The notes beneath the pieces were generated by a model that had not been told where the DNA came from, ran no database searches, and worked only from the letters and a program-made list of their open reading frames with translations. 64,000 nt of DNA, from the NCBI RefSeq assembly GCF_020144665.1, contig NZ_JAAHBQ010000006.1, forward strand, positions 23,818 through 87,817, in the 5' to 3' direction. This document shows, in pieces, positions 1 to 8,048 of the stretch. A program made the position numbers and the translations under genes. The first letter of the stretch is position 1. Every line of letters starts with the position of its first letter. The stretch comes from Oscillatoria salina IIICB1 (lineage in GTDB: Bacteria; Cyanobacteriota; Cyanobacteriia; Cyanobacteriales; SIO1D9).

Positions 1-552
1 AATCATAATTGACAAAATCACTCCGGCGGGTAGCATTCCCGGACCTCTGTAGGGTGTAGAAAATAAAGGTATCCAAGCGAAATTATTATGAAGAAATGAG
101 CCAATTGGTTTGAGAAAGGGAATTAAAACGTAAATGCCCCATAAACCGTAAACAACACTAGGAATTGCGGCTAATAATTCGACCATAAAGACAAATACGG
201 TACGAATCGATTTAGGTAAAAAATTCTCGCTGAGGACGATCGCGATCGCTAAACCAATCGGAAAGGCGATTAAAAGTGCAATTAACGAACTGACAATGGT
301 TCCGTAGATCGTCGGTAGCACTCCGTAGTTGTCTTCTACGGGATTCCAAGCGCTGGTAGACAAAAATGACCAACCAAACTCGCGGATGGCGGGAAATGCC
401 TGAATTCCTACTTCTACAGCGATCCAAAGTAAAATAGCGGCGATCGCAAAGGCAAAAATGAGTGTTAGCCAAAAAAAGCCTTTGTCAATGGATTTTTCCG
501 ATCCCGAACGATGTTTGTTTTCGGTTTGGGTGTTATTGGTTGCTGTCGTCAT
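1..552 (-). CDS. pstC: Phosphate ABC transporter permease PstC (5' part)
   Basis: The gene runs off the left edge; 184 residues from the ATG are visible. A short polar N-terminus rich in Thr, Asn and Lys precedes a first membrane helix at about residues 25-47. A periplasmic stretch with EFGWSFLSTSAWNP follows, then further helices containing GTIVSSLIALLIAFPIGLAIA, and an RTVFVFMVELLAAIPSVVYG segment. These are hallmarks of PstC, an inner-membrane subunit of the PstSCAB phosphate importer. The permease loop and the rest of the operon (pstA, pstB expected further left) are outside the window. It is divergent from glgP across a 368-base AT-rich gap. No pstS is seen upstream, so pstC is either first in its operon or has a detached binding-protein gene. 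Confidence 0.9.
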   Translation of the reverse strand, partial: MTTATNNTQTENKHRSGSEKSIDKGFFWLTLIFAFAIAAILLWIAVEVGIQAFPAIREFGWSFLSTSAWNPVEDNYGVLPTIYGTIVSSLIALLIAFPIGLAIAIVLSENFLPKSIRTVFVFMVELLAAIPSVVYGLWGIYVLIPFLKPIGSFLHNNFAWIPLFSTPYRGPGMLPAGVILSIMI

Positions 553-920
553 GGTAGTTTAATTATTTAATTGTTTCCGATTCGCAATTATCATAAAATT
601 AGATAGATTTCCGGATATGTTAGCAATCAACTGGTAACAATAGCTATTTTCAACTTCTTAACTAACATCTAGCTTTTTGTTAATTTTGGTCGTTGCCACA
701 AGCTCTCTCCAAAAATTTAAATCTGTTTGCCAACTACTGTTTATCTCTTAAGAAGTATTTCTGCGAATTTTTTTGATTTTTTTCTCTTACTTAAGAACGA
801 TATTTATTTACTTAAACTAAACTTAATTTTTTGTTTAATTTTAATTAACCTAAAATCGTAAAAACTTGAATTGGAAAGTAGAAAAAATATTAAATATTCT
901 TGACAATTGAGAACAAGACA
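553..920. other. Divergent intergenic region between pstC and glgP
   Basis: This AT-rich gap carries the promoters of two divergent genes. CTTAA words occur at 790, 811 and 822; the last two are 11 bases apart, the spacing of Pho-box half sites. The third expected half site is out of register, so this is only suggestive. No RNA gene or open frame of note was seen. Confidence 0.5.
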
Positions 921-3119
921 ATGACGAAAAGCGAACTAAAAACCAAACTACCAGATCCGCTTCAGCCCCTAGCAGAAATTGCCTTTAATTTTTGGTGGAG
1001 TTGGTCGCCAGAGCGACTGTCAATTTTTCACAGCATCAATAGCGATCGCTGGGAAGAATACAACTATAACCCAGTGAAATTGCTAGGATCGATTTCTGAA
1101 AAAAGACTAGCTCAACTAGCTACCGATCCTGATTACATTCAGCGAGTTAACAAGCTTGCAAGCGAATTTCAGCAATATTTAGCAGCAAAAGATACTTGGG
1201 CAAGTCGGGAAGCACCGCAGTTTAGTCACGAAAAGCCAATTGCTTATTTTTCAATTGAATACGGCTTTCATTCTTGCATTCCTCTTTATGCAGGAGGCTT
1301 AGGAATTCTGGCGGCGGATTACTTCAAATCTGCTTCAGATTTAGGCTTACCAGTAGTAGGAATTGGTTTGCTTTATCATCAAGGTTACTGTCAGCAACGC
1401 CTCAACAGCAAAGGTTGGCAAGAAGAAGATTATCCCGAAACTAAATTTGCAGAATTACCCCTCGAATTGTGCCAAGACGAAAATAATCAAACCCTGACAA
1501 TTCAACTGGAAATTGACGATCGCCAAGTAAATTTGCAAATTTGGCAACTGTGCGTGGGACGTTTATCAGTTTACTTGTTAGATAGCAACCGAGACGATAA
1601 CGAAACTCGCGATCGCGGCTTAACTGCTCGTCTTTATGGTGGCAACCAAGACACTCGCCTTGCTCAAGAATTTTTGTTGGGTATTGGCGGAGTTAAAGCT
1701 TTGGAAAAATTGGCAATTAAACCCCAAATTTACCACCTTAATGAAGGTCATGCTGCTTTTGCTATGCTTGAAGTTGCTCGTCAGGAAAGCGAACGCACAG
1801 GTAAAAGTTTTGCTGAACTAAAAGAGGTAATAAAAAATCGAGGTATTTTTACTACTCATACGCCAGTTCCCGCAGGTCACGATACTTTTTCTCGCGAACA
1901 GATCGAACATTATTTTTATCACTATTGGTTAGAATTAGGACTAAATAAAGAGGAATTTTTTGCTCTCGGAAGCAGAAAACCTGGAGATCCGTTTGAGCCA
2001 TTTAATATGACCGTGCTAGCCTTAAGAGCGACTAAAGCAGCCAACGGAGTTAGTAAACTTAATGGCGCAGTTTGTCGGCGAATGTGGTCGGATTTATATC
2101 CCGATCGCCAGAGCGAAAATGTTCCCATTGGTTACATTACTAACGGCGTTCACCATCGCACTTGGACTGCTCCTTTAATAGCTGATTTATACAAGCAATA
2201 TTTAGGTGAAGATTGGGCAGATCGGGTGACTGATGAGCAAATGTGGGCAAAGATTAATAAAATTCCTAATTCAGAAATTTGGTGGCGTCATCAACGGTTA
2301 AAAGAAAGATTAATTGCTTACATTCGCCTTCAAGTTCAGCAAGCAAGAATTAGACGAGGTGAGTCGGAAGATTTAATTACCGCCGCCGCTAATATTTTCG
2401 ATTCCAATGCTTTAACAATTGGTTTTGCTCGTCGTTTTAGTACCTACAAACGAGGAGATTTAATTATTCGGGACTTAGAACGAGTAAAACACATTTTTAC
2501 TAACCAAGAAAGACCAGTACAAATAGTTTTTGCGGGGAAAGCGCACCCGGCTGATGAAGAAAGTAAGCGGATTATGCAAAGATTATTTGCTTGGAGTCGC
2601 CAACCAGAATTTGGCGATCGCGTGGTTTTGTTAGAAAACTATAACATTAACCTCGCCGAAAAATTAATTCAAGGTGTAGATTTGTGGTTAAATAATCCTC
2701 GGCGATCGCAAGAAGCTTCGGGAACTAGCGGTCAAAAAGTTGCTTTCAATGGCGGGATCAATTGCAGTATCTTGGACGGTTGGTGGTGCGAGGGTTATCG
2801 AAGCAATTCTGAAGATCGCGGGATCGATGGTTGGGCGATCGGTGATGGTTGTCAAGCAGAAGTTTCCCAGCTAGAAACTCAACAAGATGCCGAATCTCTC
2901 TACCATTTGTTAGAGGAAGAAATTATTCCTTGTTACTACGATCGGGATGACGACGGGTTGCCCCAAAGCTGGATAGAAAAGATGAAAGCCTCAATTAAAA
3001 CTATTGCCCCGTATTTTAATAGCGATCGCATGGTGAAAGAGTATGTCAACCAGATGTATTTGCCTCAGCCGCAGGTTTCTCAAACGCAAGCAGAAAAGGA
3101 GTTAGCATTTAGTAACTAA
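921..3119 (+). CDS. glgP: Alpha-glucan (glycogen) phosphorylase
   Basis: This enzyme releases glucose-1-phosphate from glycogen by phosphorolysis. The 732-residue product starts with the DUF3417-type segment LAEIAFNFWWSWSPERL, which marks the TIGR02094 (short, Thermotoga-like) phosphorylase class rather than the long GlgP class. Phosphorylase landmarks follow in order: YFSIEYGFH, LYAGGLGILAAD, HLNEGHAAF, TNGVHHRTW, GFARRFSTYKR, FAGKAHPAD. Near the C-terminus is the PLP-lysine motif SGTSGQKVAFNGG, then DGWWCEGY. I chose the ATG at 921; the frame also opens with a TTG at 900, seven codons earlier, but the family normally starts near here. It is followed by gap and gpmA on the same strand, a coherent set for moving stored glucose into lower glycolysis. 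Confidence 0.92.
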   Translation: MTKSELKTKLPDPLQPLAEIAFNFWWSWSPERLSIFHSINSDRWEEYNYNPVKLLGSISEKRLAQLATDPDYIQRVNKLASEFQQYLAAKDTWASREAPQFSHEKPIAYFSIEYGFHSCIPLYAGGLGILAADYFKSASDLGLPVVGIGLLYHQGYCQQRLNSKGWQEEDYPETKFAELPLELCQDENNQTLTIQLEIDDRQVNLQIWQLCVGRLSVYLLDSNRDDNETRDRGLTARLYGGNQDTRLAQEFLLGIGGVKALEKLAIKPQIYHLNEGHAAFAMLEVARQESERTGKSFAELKEVIKNRGIFTTHTPVPAGHDTFSREQIEHYFYHYWLELGLNKEEFFALGSRKPGDPFEPFNMTVLALRATKAANGVSKLNGAVCRRMWSDLYPDRQSENVPIGYITNGVHHRTWTAPLIADLYKQYLGEDWADRVTDEQMWAKINKIPNSEIWWRHQRLKERLIAYIRLQVQQARIRRGESEDLITAAANIFDSNALTIGFARRFSTYKRGDLIIRDLERVKHIFTNQERPVQIVFAGKAHPADEESKRIMQRLFAWSRQPEFGDRVVLLENYNINLAEKLIQGVDLWLNNPRRSQEASGTSGQKVAFNGGINCSILDGWWCEGYRSNSEDRGIDGWAIGDGCQAEVSQLETQQDAESLYHLLEEEIIPCYYDRDDDGLPQSWIEKMKASIKTIAPYFNSDRMVKEYVNQMYLPQPQVSQTQAEKELAFSN

Positions 3120-3223
3120 ATTCGCTACTAATTAATAATTTAGTAACAACTGCGAAATGGTTAATCGAGCAACTTTTCATTTGCAAAAAAAGTTAATTGT
3201 AGCATAAAAGGAGAGCGAATAAA

Positions 3224-4222
3224 ATGGCAAAAGTCGCAATTAATGGCTTAGGAAGAATTGGCAGAGCAGTCTTAAAAATTGTTGTTAATAACCCAGCATT
3301 AGAATTAGTCGCTGTTAACGATTTAGTACCACCAGATAATCTAGCTTATTTGCTCAAATATGATACAGTTTATGGTCGCTACGATAAACAAGTTGAAAGT
3401 AGCGAAAACAGCTTAAAAATTGATGGCAAAGAGTATAAAGTATTTTCTGAAAAAGACCCTAGTCAACTACCTTGGGGAAATCTCGGCATTGATTTAGTGT
3501 TTGAATGTACGGGAGTTTTTACTAAGAAAGAAGGTTTAGAAAAACATCTGCAAGGAGGTGCCAAAAAAGTCATTCTTTCTGCACCAGCAAAAAGTGATGG
3601 AGTCGAAACAATTGTCCACGGTGTAAATCACGCACCCGAATCAGCAGAATACTTTTCTTGTGCTAGTTGTACCACCAATTGCATCACGCCAGTAGTAGAA
3701 ATTATGGGTCGTCGGATTGGGGTGAAAAAAGCAATTATGACCACAATTCACGCTTATACTTCGACCCAAGCAATTGTCGATGGTCCTAGTAGTAAATATC
3801 GTCGGGGACGTGCCGCAGCCGCTAATTTTGTCCCCACATCCACCGGTGCGGCGATCGCCACTACTAAAGTATTAACACAATTCCAAGGTAAATTCGACGG
3901 CGTAGCAGTGCGCGGACCCATTCCCGTTGGTTCGATTAGCGATATCATATTAGTAACTGAAAAAGCCACTAACGTTACAGAAATTAATAACATTTTCACT
4001 GAAGAAGCCAACAGCGATCGCTATCGAGATATTATTGGCGTTTCCACCGAACCTATCGTTTCTGCTGATATTATCGGCGATCCCCGTGCCTCAATCGTCG
4101 ATCTCACCATGACGCAAGTTGTCGATGGTGACTTGGTTAAAGTTATGAGTTGGTACGATAACGAATGGGGTTACGCAAATCAAATGGTGCGAGAAGCCTT
4201 GCATATTAGTAAAGCAATGTAG
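3224..4222 (+). CDS. gap: Glyceraldehyde-3-phosphate dehydrogenase, type I
   Basis: This 332-residue enzyme has an N-terminal Rossmann motif AINGLGRIGRAVLK and the acidic NAD-selecting position in VAVNDL. The catalytic segment CASCTTNCITP holds the nucleophilic cysteine; the family usually has Asn where the first Cys of this segment stands. The catalytic histidine lies in TIHAYTSTQ, and the C-terminus has WYDNEWGYANQM. AGGAG lies just upstream of the ATG. Cyanobacteria carry several GAPDHs. The Asp after the second beta strand and the glgP/gpmA neighbours suggest a glycolytic, NAD-preferring (gap1-like) enzyme rather than the Calvin-cycle gap2 form. That isoform assignment is inference. Confidence 0.93.
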   Translation: MAKVAINGLGRIGRAVLKIVVNNPALELVAVNDLVPPDNLAYLLKYDTVYGRYDKQVESSENSLKIDGKEYKVFSEKDPSQLPWGNLGIDLVFECTGVFTKKEGLEKHLQGGAKKVILSAPAKSDGVETIVHGVNHAPESAEYFSCASCTTNCITPVVEIMGRRIGVKKAIMTTIHAYTSTQAIVDGPSSKYRRGRAAAANFVPTSTGAAIATTKVLTQFQGKFDGVAVRGPIPVGSISDIILVTEKATNVTEINNIFTEEANSDRYRDIIGVSTEPIVSADIIGDPRASIVDLTMTQVVDGDLVKVMSWYDNEWGYANQMVREALHISKAM

Positions 4223-4230
4223 ATTTTTTT

Positions 4231-4256
4231 GGGGCGCTATTTGCGCTCCTTTTTTT
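4231..4256 (+). terminator. Rho-independent terminator after gap
   Basis: A 7-bp stem, GGGGCGC with GCGCTCC (one G-U pair), closes a five-base loop and is followed by a run of seven T, starting 9 bases after the gap stop codon. Confidence 0.8.
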
Positions 4257-4275
4257 GAGAAATAAGGGAAAAAGT

Positions 4276-4305
4276 AACCACAGATGGACACAGATAAACG
4301 CGGAT
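4276..4305 (+). repeat. CACAGAT-type dispersed repeat, copy 1
   Basis: AACCACAGATGGACACAGAT followed by AAACGCGGAT. Near-identical copies lie at 5399-5428 (inverted) and, shorter, at 41581-41600. It is built on repeats of CACAGAT spaced by about 3 bases. Confidence 0.75.
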
Positions 4306-4371
4306 AATTAGTTTTAAAGATAAAAATTGTGGCTGAGTTTTTGAGTAAGTAATTATTAGTAATAAATAAAA

Positions 4372-5067
4372 ATGGCAAAGCTAATTTTAGTGCGTCACGG
4401 TCAAAGTACGTGGAATGCAGCTAACCGTTTTAGTGGCTGGGTGGACGTTCCTCTTAATCATCAAGGTCGCCAAGAAGCAATGGAAGCAGCGAAAAAAGTT
4501 AGTCCTTATCAAATCGATATTTGTTTTACAAGTTTGCTAGTGAGAGCATTAGAAACTACAGCCATTTGTTTGACCGAAGGCGAAGGTTCTTGTCGAGATA
4601 AAAGTCCCGTTTTTAAACACGATGCAGACGATCCCAAGTGGCATGGTTGGGATAAATATGAAGGGAATAAAGAAGAAGAAATACCGATCTTTCTTTCACA
4701 AGCTTTAGACGAACGTTACTATGGAGAATTGCAGGGATACAACAAAGCAAAAATGGCTCAAAAGGTAGGTAAAGAAACAGTGCATCAGTGGCGGCGATCG
4801 TATTCTACCAGACCTCCCGGTGGTGAAAGCCTCGAAGACACTGCCGCGAGGACGATTCCCTTTTTCCAAAATCGCATTTTACCCCACCTCAAAGAAGGAG
4901 ATTGTGTGTTAGTATCCGCTCACGGGAACTCCCTGCGATCGATTATTATGTATTTGGATAAACTCTCCGAAGCAGAAGTACCCAACCTCGAACTCGCGAC
5001 TGGAGTTCCCCTCGTTTACGACATTGACAGCGAAGGAGAAATTACTGATAAAATGACTTTAGAATAA
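4372..5067 (+). CDS. gpmA: 2,3-bisphosphoglycerate-dependent phosphoglycerate mutase
   Basis: This enzyme interconverts 3- and 2-phosphoglycerate in lower glycolysis. The 231-residue product carries the phosphohistidine motif LVRHGQSTWN at the N-terminus, then FSGWVDVPLN, the ALDERYYGELQGYNK segment typical of cofactor-dependent mutases, RPPGGESLEDTAAR, and the second catalytic histidine in VSAHGNSLRSI. The length and the insert before ALDERYYG fit GpmA rather than the shorter GpmB-like phosphatases. It follows gap after a terminator and a dispersed repeat, so it probably has its own promoter while remaining part of the glycogen-to-pyruvate neighbourhood. Confidence 0.93.
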   Translation: MAKLILVRHGQSTWNAANRFSGWVDVPLNHQGRQEAMEAAKKVSPYQIDICFTSLLVRALETTAICLTEGEGSCRDKSPVFKHDADDPKWHGWDKYEGNKEEEIPIFLSQALDERYYGELQGYNKAKMAQKVGKETVHQWRRSYSTRPPGGESLEDTAARTIPFFQNRILPHLKEGDCVLVSAHGNSLRSIIMYLDKLSEAEVPNLELATGVPLVYDIDSEGEITDKMTLE

Positions 5068-5400
5068 CTAATTTTTGTTGTCAATATTATTTGAAGGTGT
5101 GTGTAAAATGCGTTTATATTGCACTCTTGGATTACCAAAATTAAGCAACAAACAAATAGTTAAATTAGTTGCTTTTAAGTAGTTTAAACATTGGGCAAAA
5201 TGAATATTATCTAGTGACTTGACTGCTTTTAATTCGATCAAAACTACTTTTTCAATCAATAAATCAGCTTGGTATTTGCCAACAACAACACCATCATATA
5301 AAACTTCAATTTCCTGTTGTTGCTGAACGAATAAACCTGTTTTGCGTAATTCATGTGCTAAAGCATTTTCATAAACTTTCTCCAAAAATCCACATCCCAT
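5068..5400 (-). CDS. GxxExxY family (PDDEXK_3) protein, N-terminally truncated
   Basis: The 110-residue product begins directly at the family signature, GCGFLEKVYENAL, which gives GxxExxY its name. It continues with a D-x10-ExK nuclease-like core in YQADLLIEKVVLIELKAV and the conserved HFAQCLNYLKAT segment. Full-length members have about 20 residues before the signature (an IIG...VHxxLG helix); they are absent here. The ATG sits at the edge of a CACAGAT repeat, and the frame just upstream of it is stopped within that repeat. The gene may therefore be a 5'-truncated remnant. No function is established for the family beyond its PD-(D/E)XK fold. Confidence 0.7.
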   Translation of the reverse strand: MGCGFLEKVYENALAHELRKTGLFVQQQQEIEVLYDGVVVGKYQADLLIEKVVLIELKAVKSLDNIHFAQCLNYLKATNLTICLLLNFGNPRVQYKRILHTPSNNIDNKN

Positions 5401-5428
5401 CTGCGTTTATCTGTGTTCATCTGTGGTT
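5399..5428 (-). repeat. CACAGAT-type dispersed repeat, copy 2
   Basis: This is the inverted copy of the 4276 repeat. It lies at the junction of two genes: it encodes the last codons and stop of eboF (TTDEHR) and ends at the start codon of the GxxExxY gene. Confidence 0.75.
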
Positions 5429-6798
5429 CCTTTTAAACATTGCAACAATAAACCGCAAACATCCTTAGCTTCAATTACATCACTTGCTAATAAATCTGGC
5501 TTTTGAGTCACAAATAAAGGGCTTTCTCCTGGGGAATTTGTCACGCAACCGTGGGAACCTTGGACTAAATTAGCATCGAGAGGGATAACATCCATTAAAT
5601 AGCGAAAACCAAGCTGTTTTTGCAGTAATTTACTAGCAATTTTTACTTTTGGTAGCTTGAGTTGGGGATCGAGAAATAACTCGACGGGATCGTAACCTGG
5701 TTTACGGTGAATATCGACAGTTCTCGCAAAATCTGGTGCAGAATTATCATCTAACCAATAATAATAAGTAAACCACGCATTTGAGTCCGCGATCGCGACT
5801 AATTCCCCAGATCTGGGATGATCTAAATGATACTTTTGTTTCCCTTCCCTGTCTAAAACTTCTGCAATTCCGTCAGTGGCTTCGAGTAGCGATCGCACTT
5901 TCGGGATATACTCAGAATCATTCACATAAACATGGGCTAACTGATGATCTGCGACTGCAAAAGCTACACTCGCACCTGCATCCAGCAATTCTCTTCCTAA
6001 TTCTTCTCGTACCGCTAGCAAACCGTTTTCCCGCAGCATACGGTTCAAATGTACTGGTTTCGACACCGGACTAATCCCATATTCCGAAAGTAAAATTACT
6101 TGAGCATTTTTCGCTGCATAAAAATCAATTAAATCGCCACAAACTTCATCAATTTCTCGTAAATCTTTTCCTATTTTTTCCGCATCAGTACCAATTTTCT
6201 GCAAACAATAATCTAAATGAGGTAAATAAATTAAAGTTAAAGTAGGATTATATCTTTCTTCGATCCATTTTGCCGAATTAGCAATCCATTGACTCGACAC
6301 AATTGAAGTATTCGGACCCCAAAAATTAAATAAGGGAAATTGACCTAACTCAGCCTGAATTTTAGGGCGAATATCTGCTGGTTGCGTGTAAATATCCGGC
6401 AATTTTCTCCCATCAGCCGGATACATTGGTCGAGGTGTAATTGCATAATCCACTGATGAATACATATTGTACCACCAAAACACATTAGCACAAGTAAAAT
6501 TAGGGTCAATTGCTTTCGCCATTGACCAAATTTTCTCACTTTGAACTAACTTATTCGACTGTCGCCAAAACTTGACTTCACACTCGTCGCGGAAATACCA
6601 CCCATTCCCAACAATACCATGTTCATTGGGCATTTTTCCAGTTAAATACGTCGCTTGGGCTGCACAAGTTACCGCAGGTAAAACTGGCTTAATCGCAGCC
6701 ATTTTTCCTTGTTCAATCCACCGAGACAATCGCGGTGTATATTTACCCAATAAACTCGGAGTTAAACCAACAACATTAATAACAACTGTTTTCTGCAT
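5407..6798 (-). CDS. eboF: EboF-like alkaline phosphatase / nucleotide pyrophosphatase family protein
   Basis: This 463-residue protein belongs to the type I phosphodiesterase/nucleotide pyrophosphatase superfamily. An N-terminal metal-site segment VVGLTPSLLGKYTPRLSRW leads into PAVTCAAQATYLTGKMPNEHGIVGNGW, where a Thr lies in the position of the nucleophile. Later come LTLIYLPHLDYCLQ, LLSEYGISPV and a C-terminal QGSHG segment that together supply the remaining metal ligands. It is last in a six-gene minus-strand run matching the ebo cluster, 16 bases after eboE. In ebo-bearing cyanobacteria the cluster is linked to scytonemin maturation or export; the substrate of this enzyme is unknown. Its last six codons and stop are encoded by a dispersed repeat. 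Confidence 0.82.
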   Translation of the reverse strand: MQKTVVINVVGLTPSLLGKYTPRLSRWIEQGKMAAIKPVLPAVTCAAQATYLTGKMPNEHGIVGNGWYFRDECEVKFWRQSNKLVQSEKIWSMAKAIDPNFTCANVFWWYNMYSSVDYAITPRPMYPADGRKLPDIYTQPADIRPKIQAELGQFPLFNFWGPNTSIVSSQWIANSAKWIEERYNPTLTLIYLPHLDYCLQKIGTDAEKIGKDLREIDEVCGDLIDFYAAKNAQVILLSEYGISPVSKPVHLNRMLRENGLLAVREELGRELLDAGASVAFAVADHQLAHVYVNDSEYIPKVRSLLEATDGIAEVLDREGKQKYHLDHPRSGELVAIADSNAWFTYYYWLDDNSAPDFARTVDIHRKPGYDPVELFLDPQLKLPKVKIASKLLQKQLGFRYLMDVIPLDANLVQGSHGCVTNSPGESPLFVTQKPDLLASDVIEAKDVCGLLLQCLKGTTDEHR

Positions 6799-6814
6799 AA
6801 ATAGCTACCATTAA

Positions 6815-8041
6815 CTAATTTTTTTGCGAATTTATGACTCCTAATACCCACTCATATTCTCTCTCAATTGATGCAAGTAAATCTATTTTAATTTCTGCTG
6901 GTAAAACATCCCAAGTATAAGTTTCAATTTCCAAATGATTGCAAACTGGATTATCTTGCAGTAAATTCAAAACAGTTACAATGTCATCTTGGGTAGATTG
7001 CAAAAGATGATAATCAGCAATAAAAATTGGCACATGAAAATGAGTCCGCCATTCTTTTGCTGACGTATTTTCCAGATAAGGTAAGGCTGTTACTAAATCC
7101 TGATAGTGGTAAAATTCTCTATCAGGTAAACGTTCGATTACTTGATGCAAATAAGTAGATTCGGCAAAAGGAGATAACCGTTGCTGTATTCTTTTTCTTC
7201 CTTCAGCTTCTGCTGGTAAACTTACTTTAATTGCCGCACTAATTTGAATTTTACCAATTTTAATTCCCGCAGCTTCTAAACGCTGAAAAACTCGGTTGGG
7301 ATCTTCGTATTCTACGGCAAAATGACAAGTATCGTAGCAAATACGAATGTGTTCCCGTAAATGTTGTTCAGCTAATTCTGGGGAAATTGCTAATTTTTCA
7401 GCTAAAAATGAGCCTCCAATCGGCAAAAGATTCTTTTGAAAATAATCAATTACTTCCGCCGTATTTTCGATTTGTCCATCGGGTTCGGGTTCCAAATCGA
7501 GATGTAATAATTTTCCCGTTTCTTGACGGATGCGTACCATTTCCGCAGTTAATCTTGCCAGATTTAAACTGCTTTCTTTTAAGACAATTTCGCCTAAATA
7601 TTTTTCTTTTTGCCACCAAGGTTTATAAGACAAAGGGACAGTAGAAATACCGCCATCTATTCCTGCTGGTAAGAGACTAGCGAGAATTTTTACTAAGCGA
7701 ATAGTATAGTCTAAACGTTCTGGTTTTGACCAATCTGGCGCATAAACTTTGTCCTTAACAACTTGTTGATGAAATCCGCCATAAGGAAAGCCATTTAACG
7801 TAAAAACATACAAGTTTTGTCCACTCAGCCACGACTGAAATGCAGCGAGATTATTTCCTGCTAATAATTCTCGTGTGGCTGCATCTGCTAACCGCAAACC
7901 AATCCCAAATGGTTGTGTTGGCGAAAGTCGATTTTTAAGGACAGGAATGTATTGCTTGAGGTTAGTCAAAACTTCTGACCAAGTTTCGCCTGGGTGAATG
8001 TTCGTACAATAAGTTAAATGAAAGTTTTCGTCAATTTTCAT
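6815..8041 (-). CDS. eboE: EboE, metabolite-traffic TIM-barrel protein
   Basis: A 408-residue xylose-isomerase-like TIM-barrel protein. Visible features are LTYCTNIHPGETW at the N-terminus, GIGLRLADAATREL, FPYGGFHQQVVKDKVYAPDW, LLHLDLEPEPDG, RICYDTCHFAVEYEDP and a C-terminal HLEIETYTWDVLP. The acidic and His residues in the LDLEPEPDG and DTCHFA segments are placed like the metal ligands of sugar-phosphate isomerase/endonuclease IV folds. It follows eboD after 7 bases, so it is surely in the same transcript. No reaction is assigned to the family. Confidence 0.85.
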   Translation of the reverse strand: MKIDENFHLTYCTNIHPGETWSEVLTNLKQYIPVLKNRLSPTQPFGIGLRLADAATRELLAGNNLAAFQSWLSGQNLYVFTLNGFPYGGFHQQVVKDKVYAPDWSKPERLDYTIRLVKILASLLPAGIDGGISTVPLSYKPWWQKEKYLGEIVLKESSLNLARLTAEMVRIRQETGKLLHLDLEPEPDGQIENTAEVIDYFQKNLLPIGGSFLAEKLAISPELAEQHLREHIRICYDTCHFAVEYEDPNRVFQRLEAAGIKIGKIQISAAIKVSLPAEAEGRKRIQQRLSPFAESTYLHQVIERLPDREFYHYQDLVTALPYLENTSAKEWRTHFHVPIFIADYHLLQSTQDDIVTVLNLLQDNPVCNHLEIETYTWDVLPAEIKIDLLASIEREYEWVLGVINSQKN

Positions 8042-8048
8042 TAATTAA

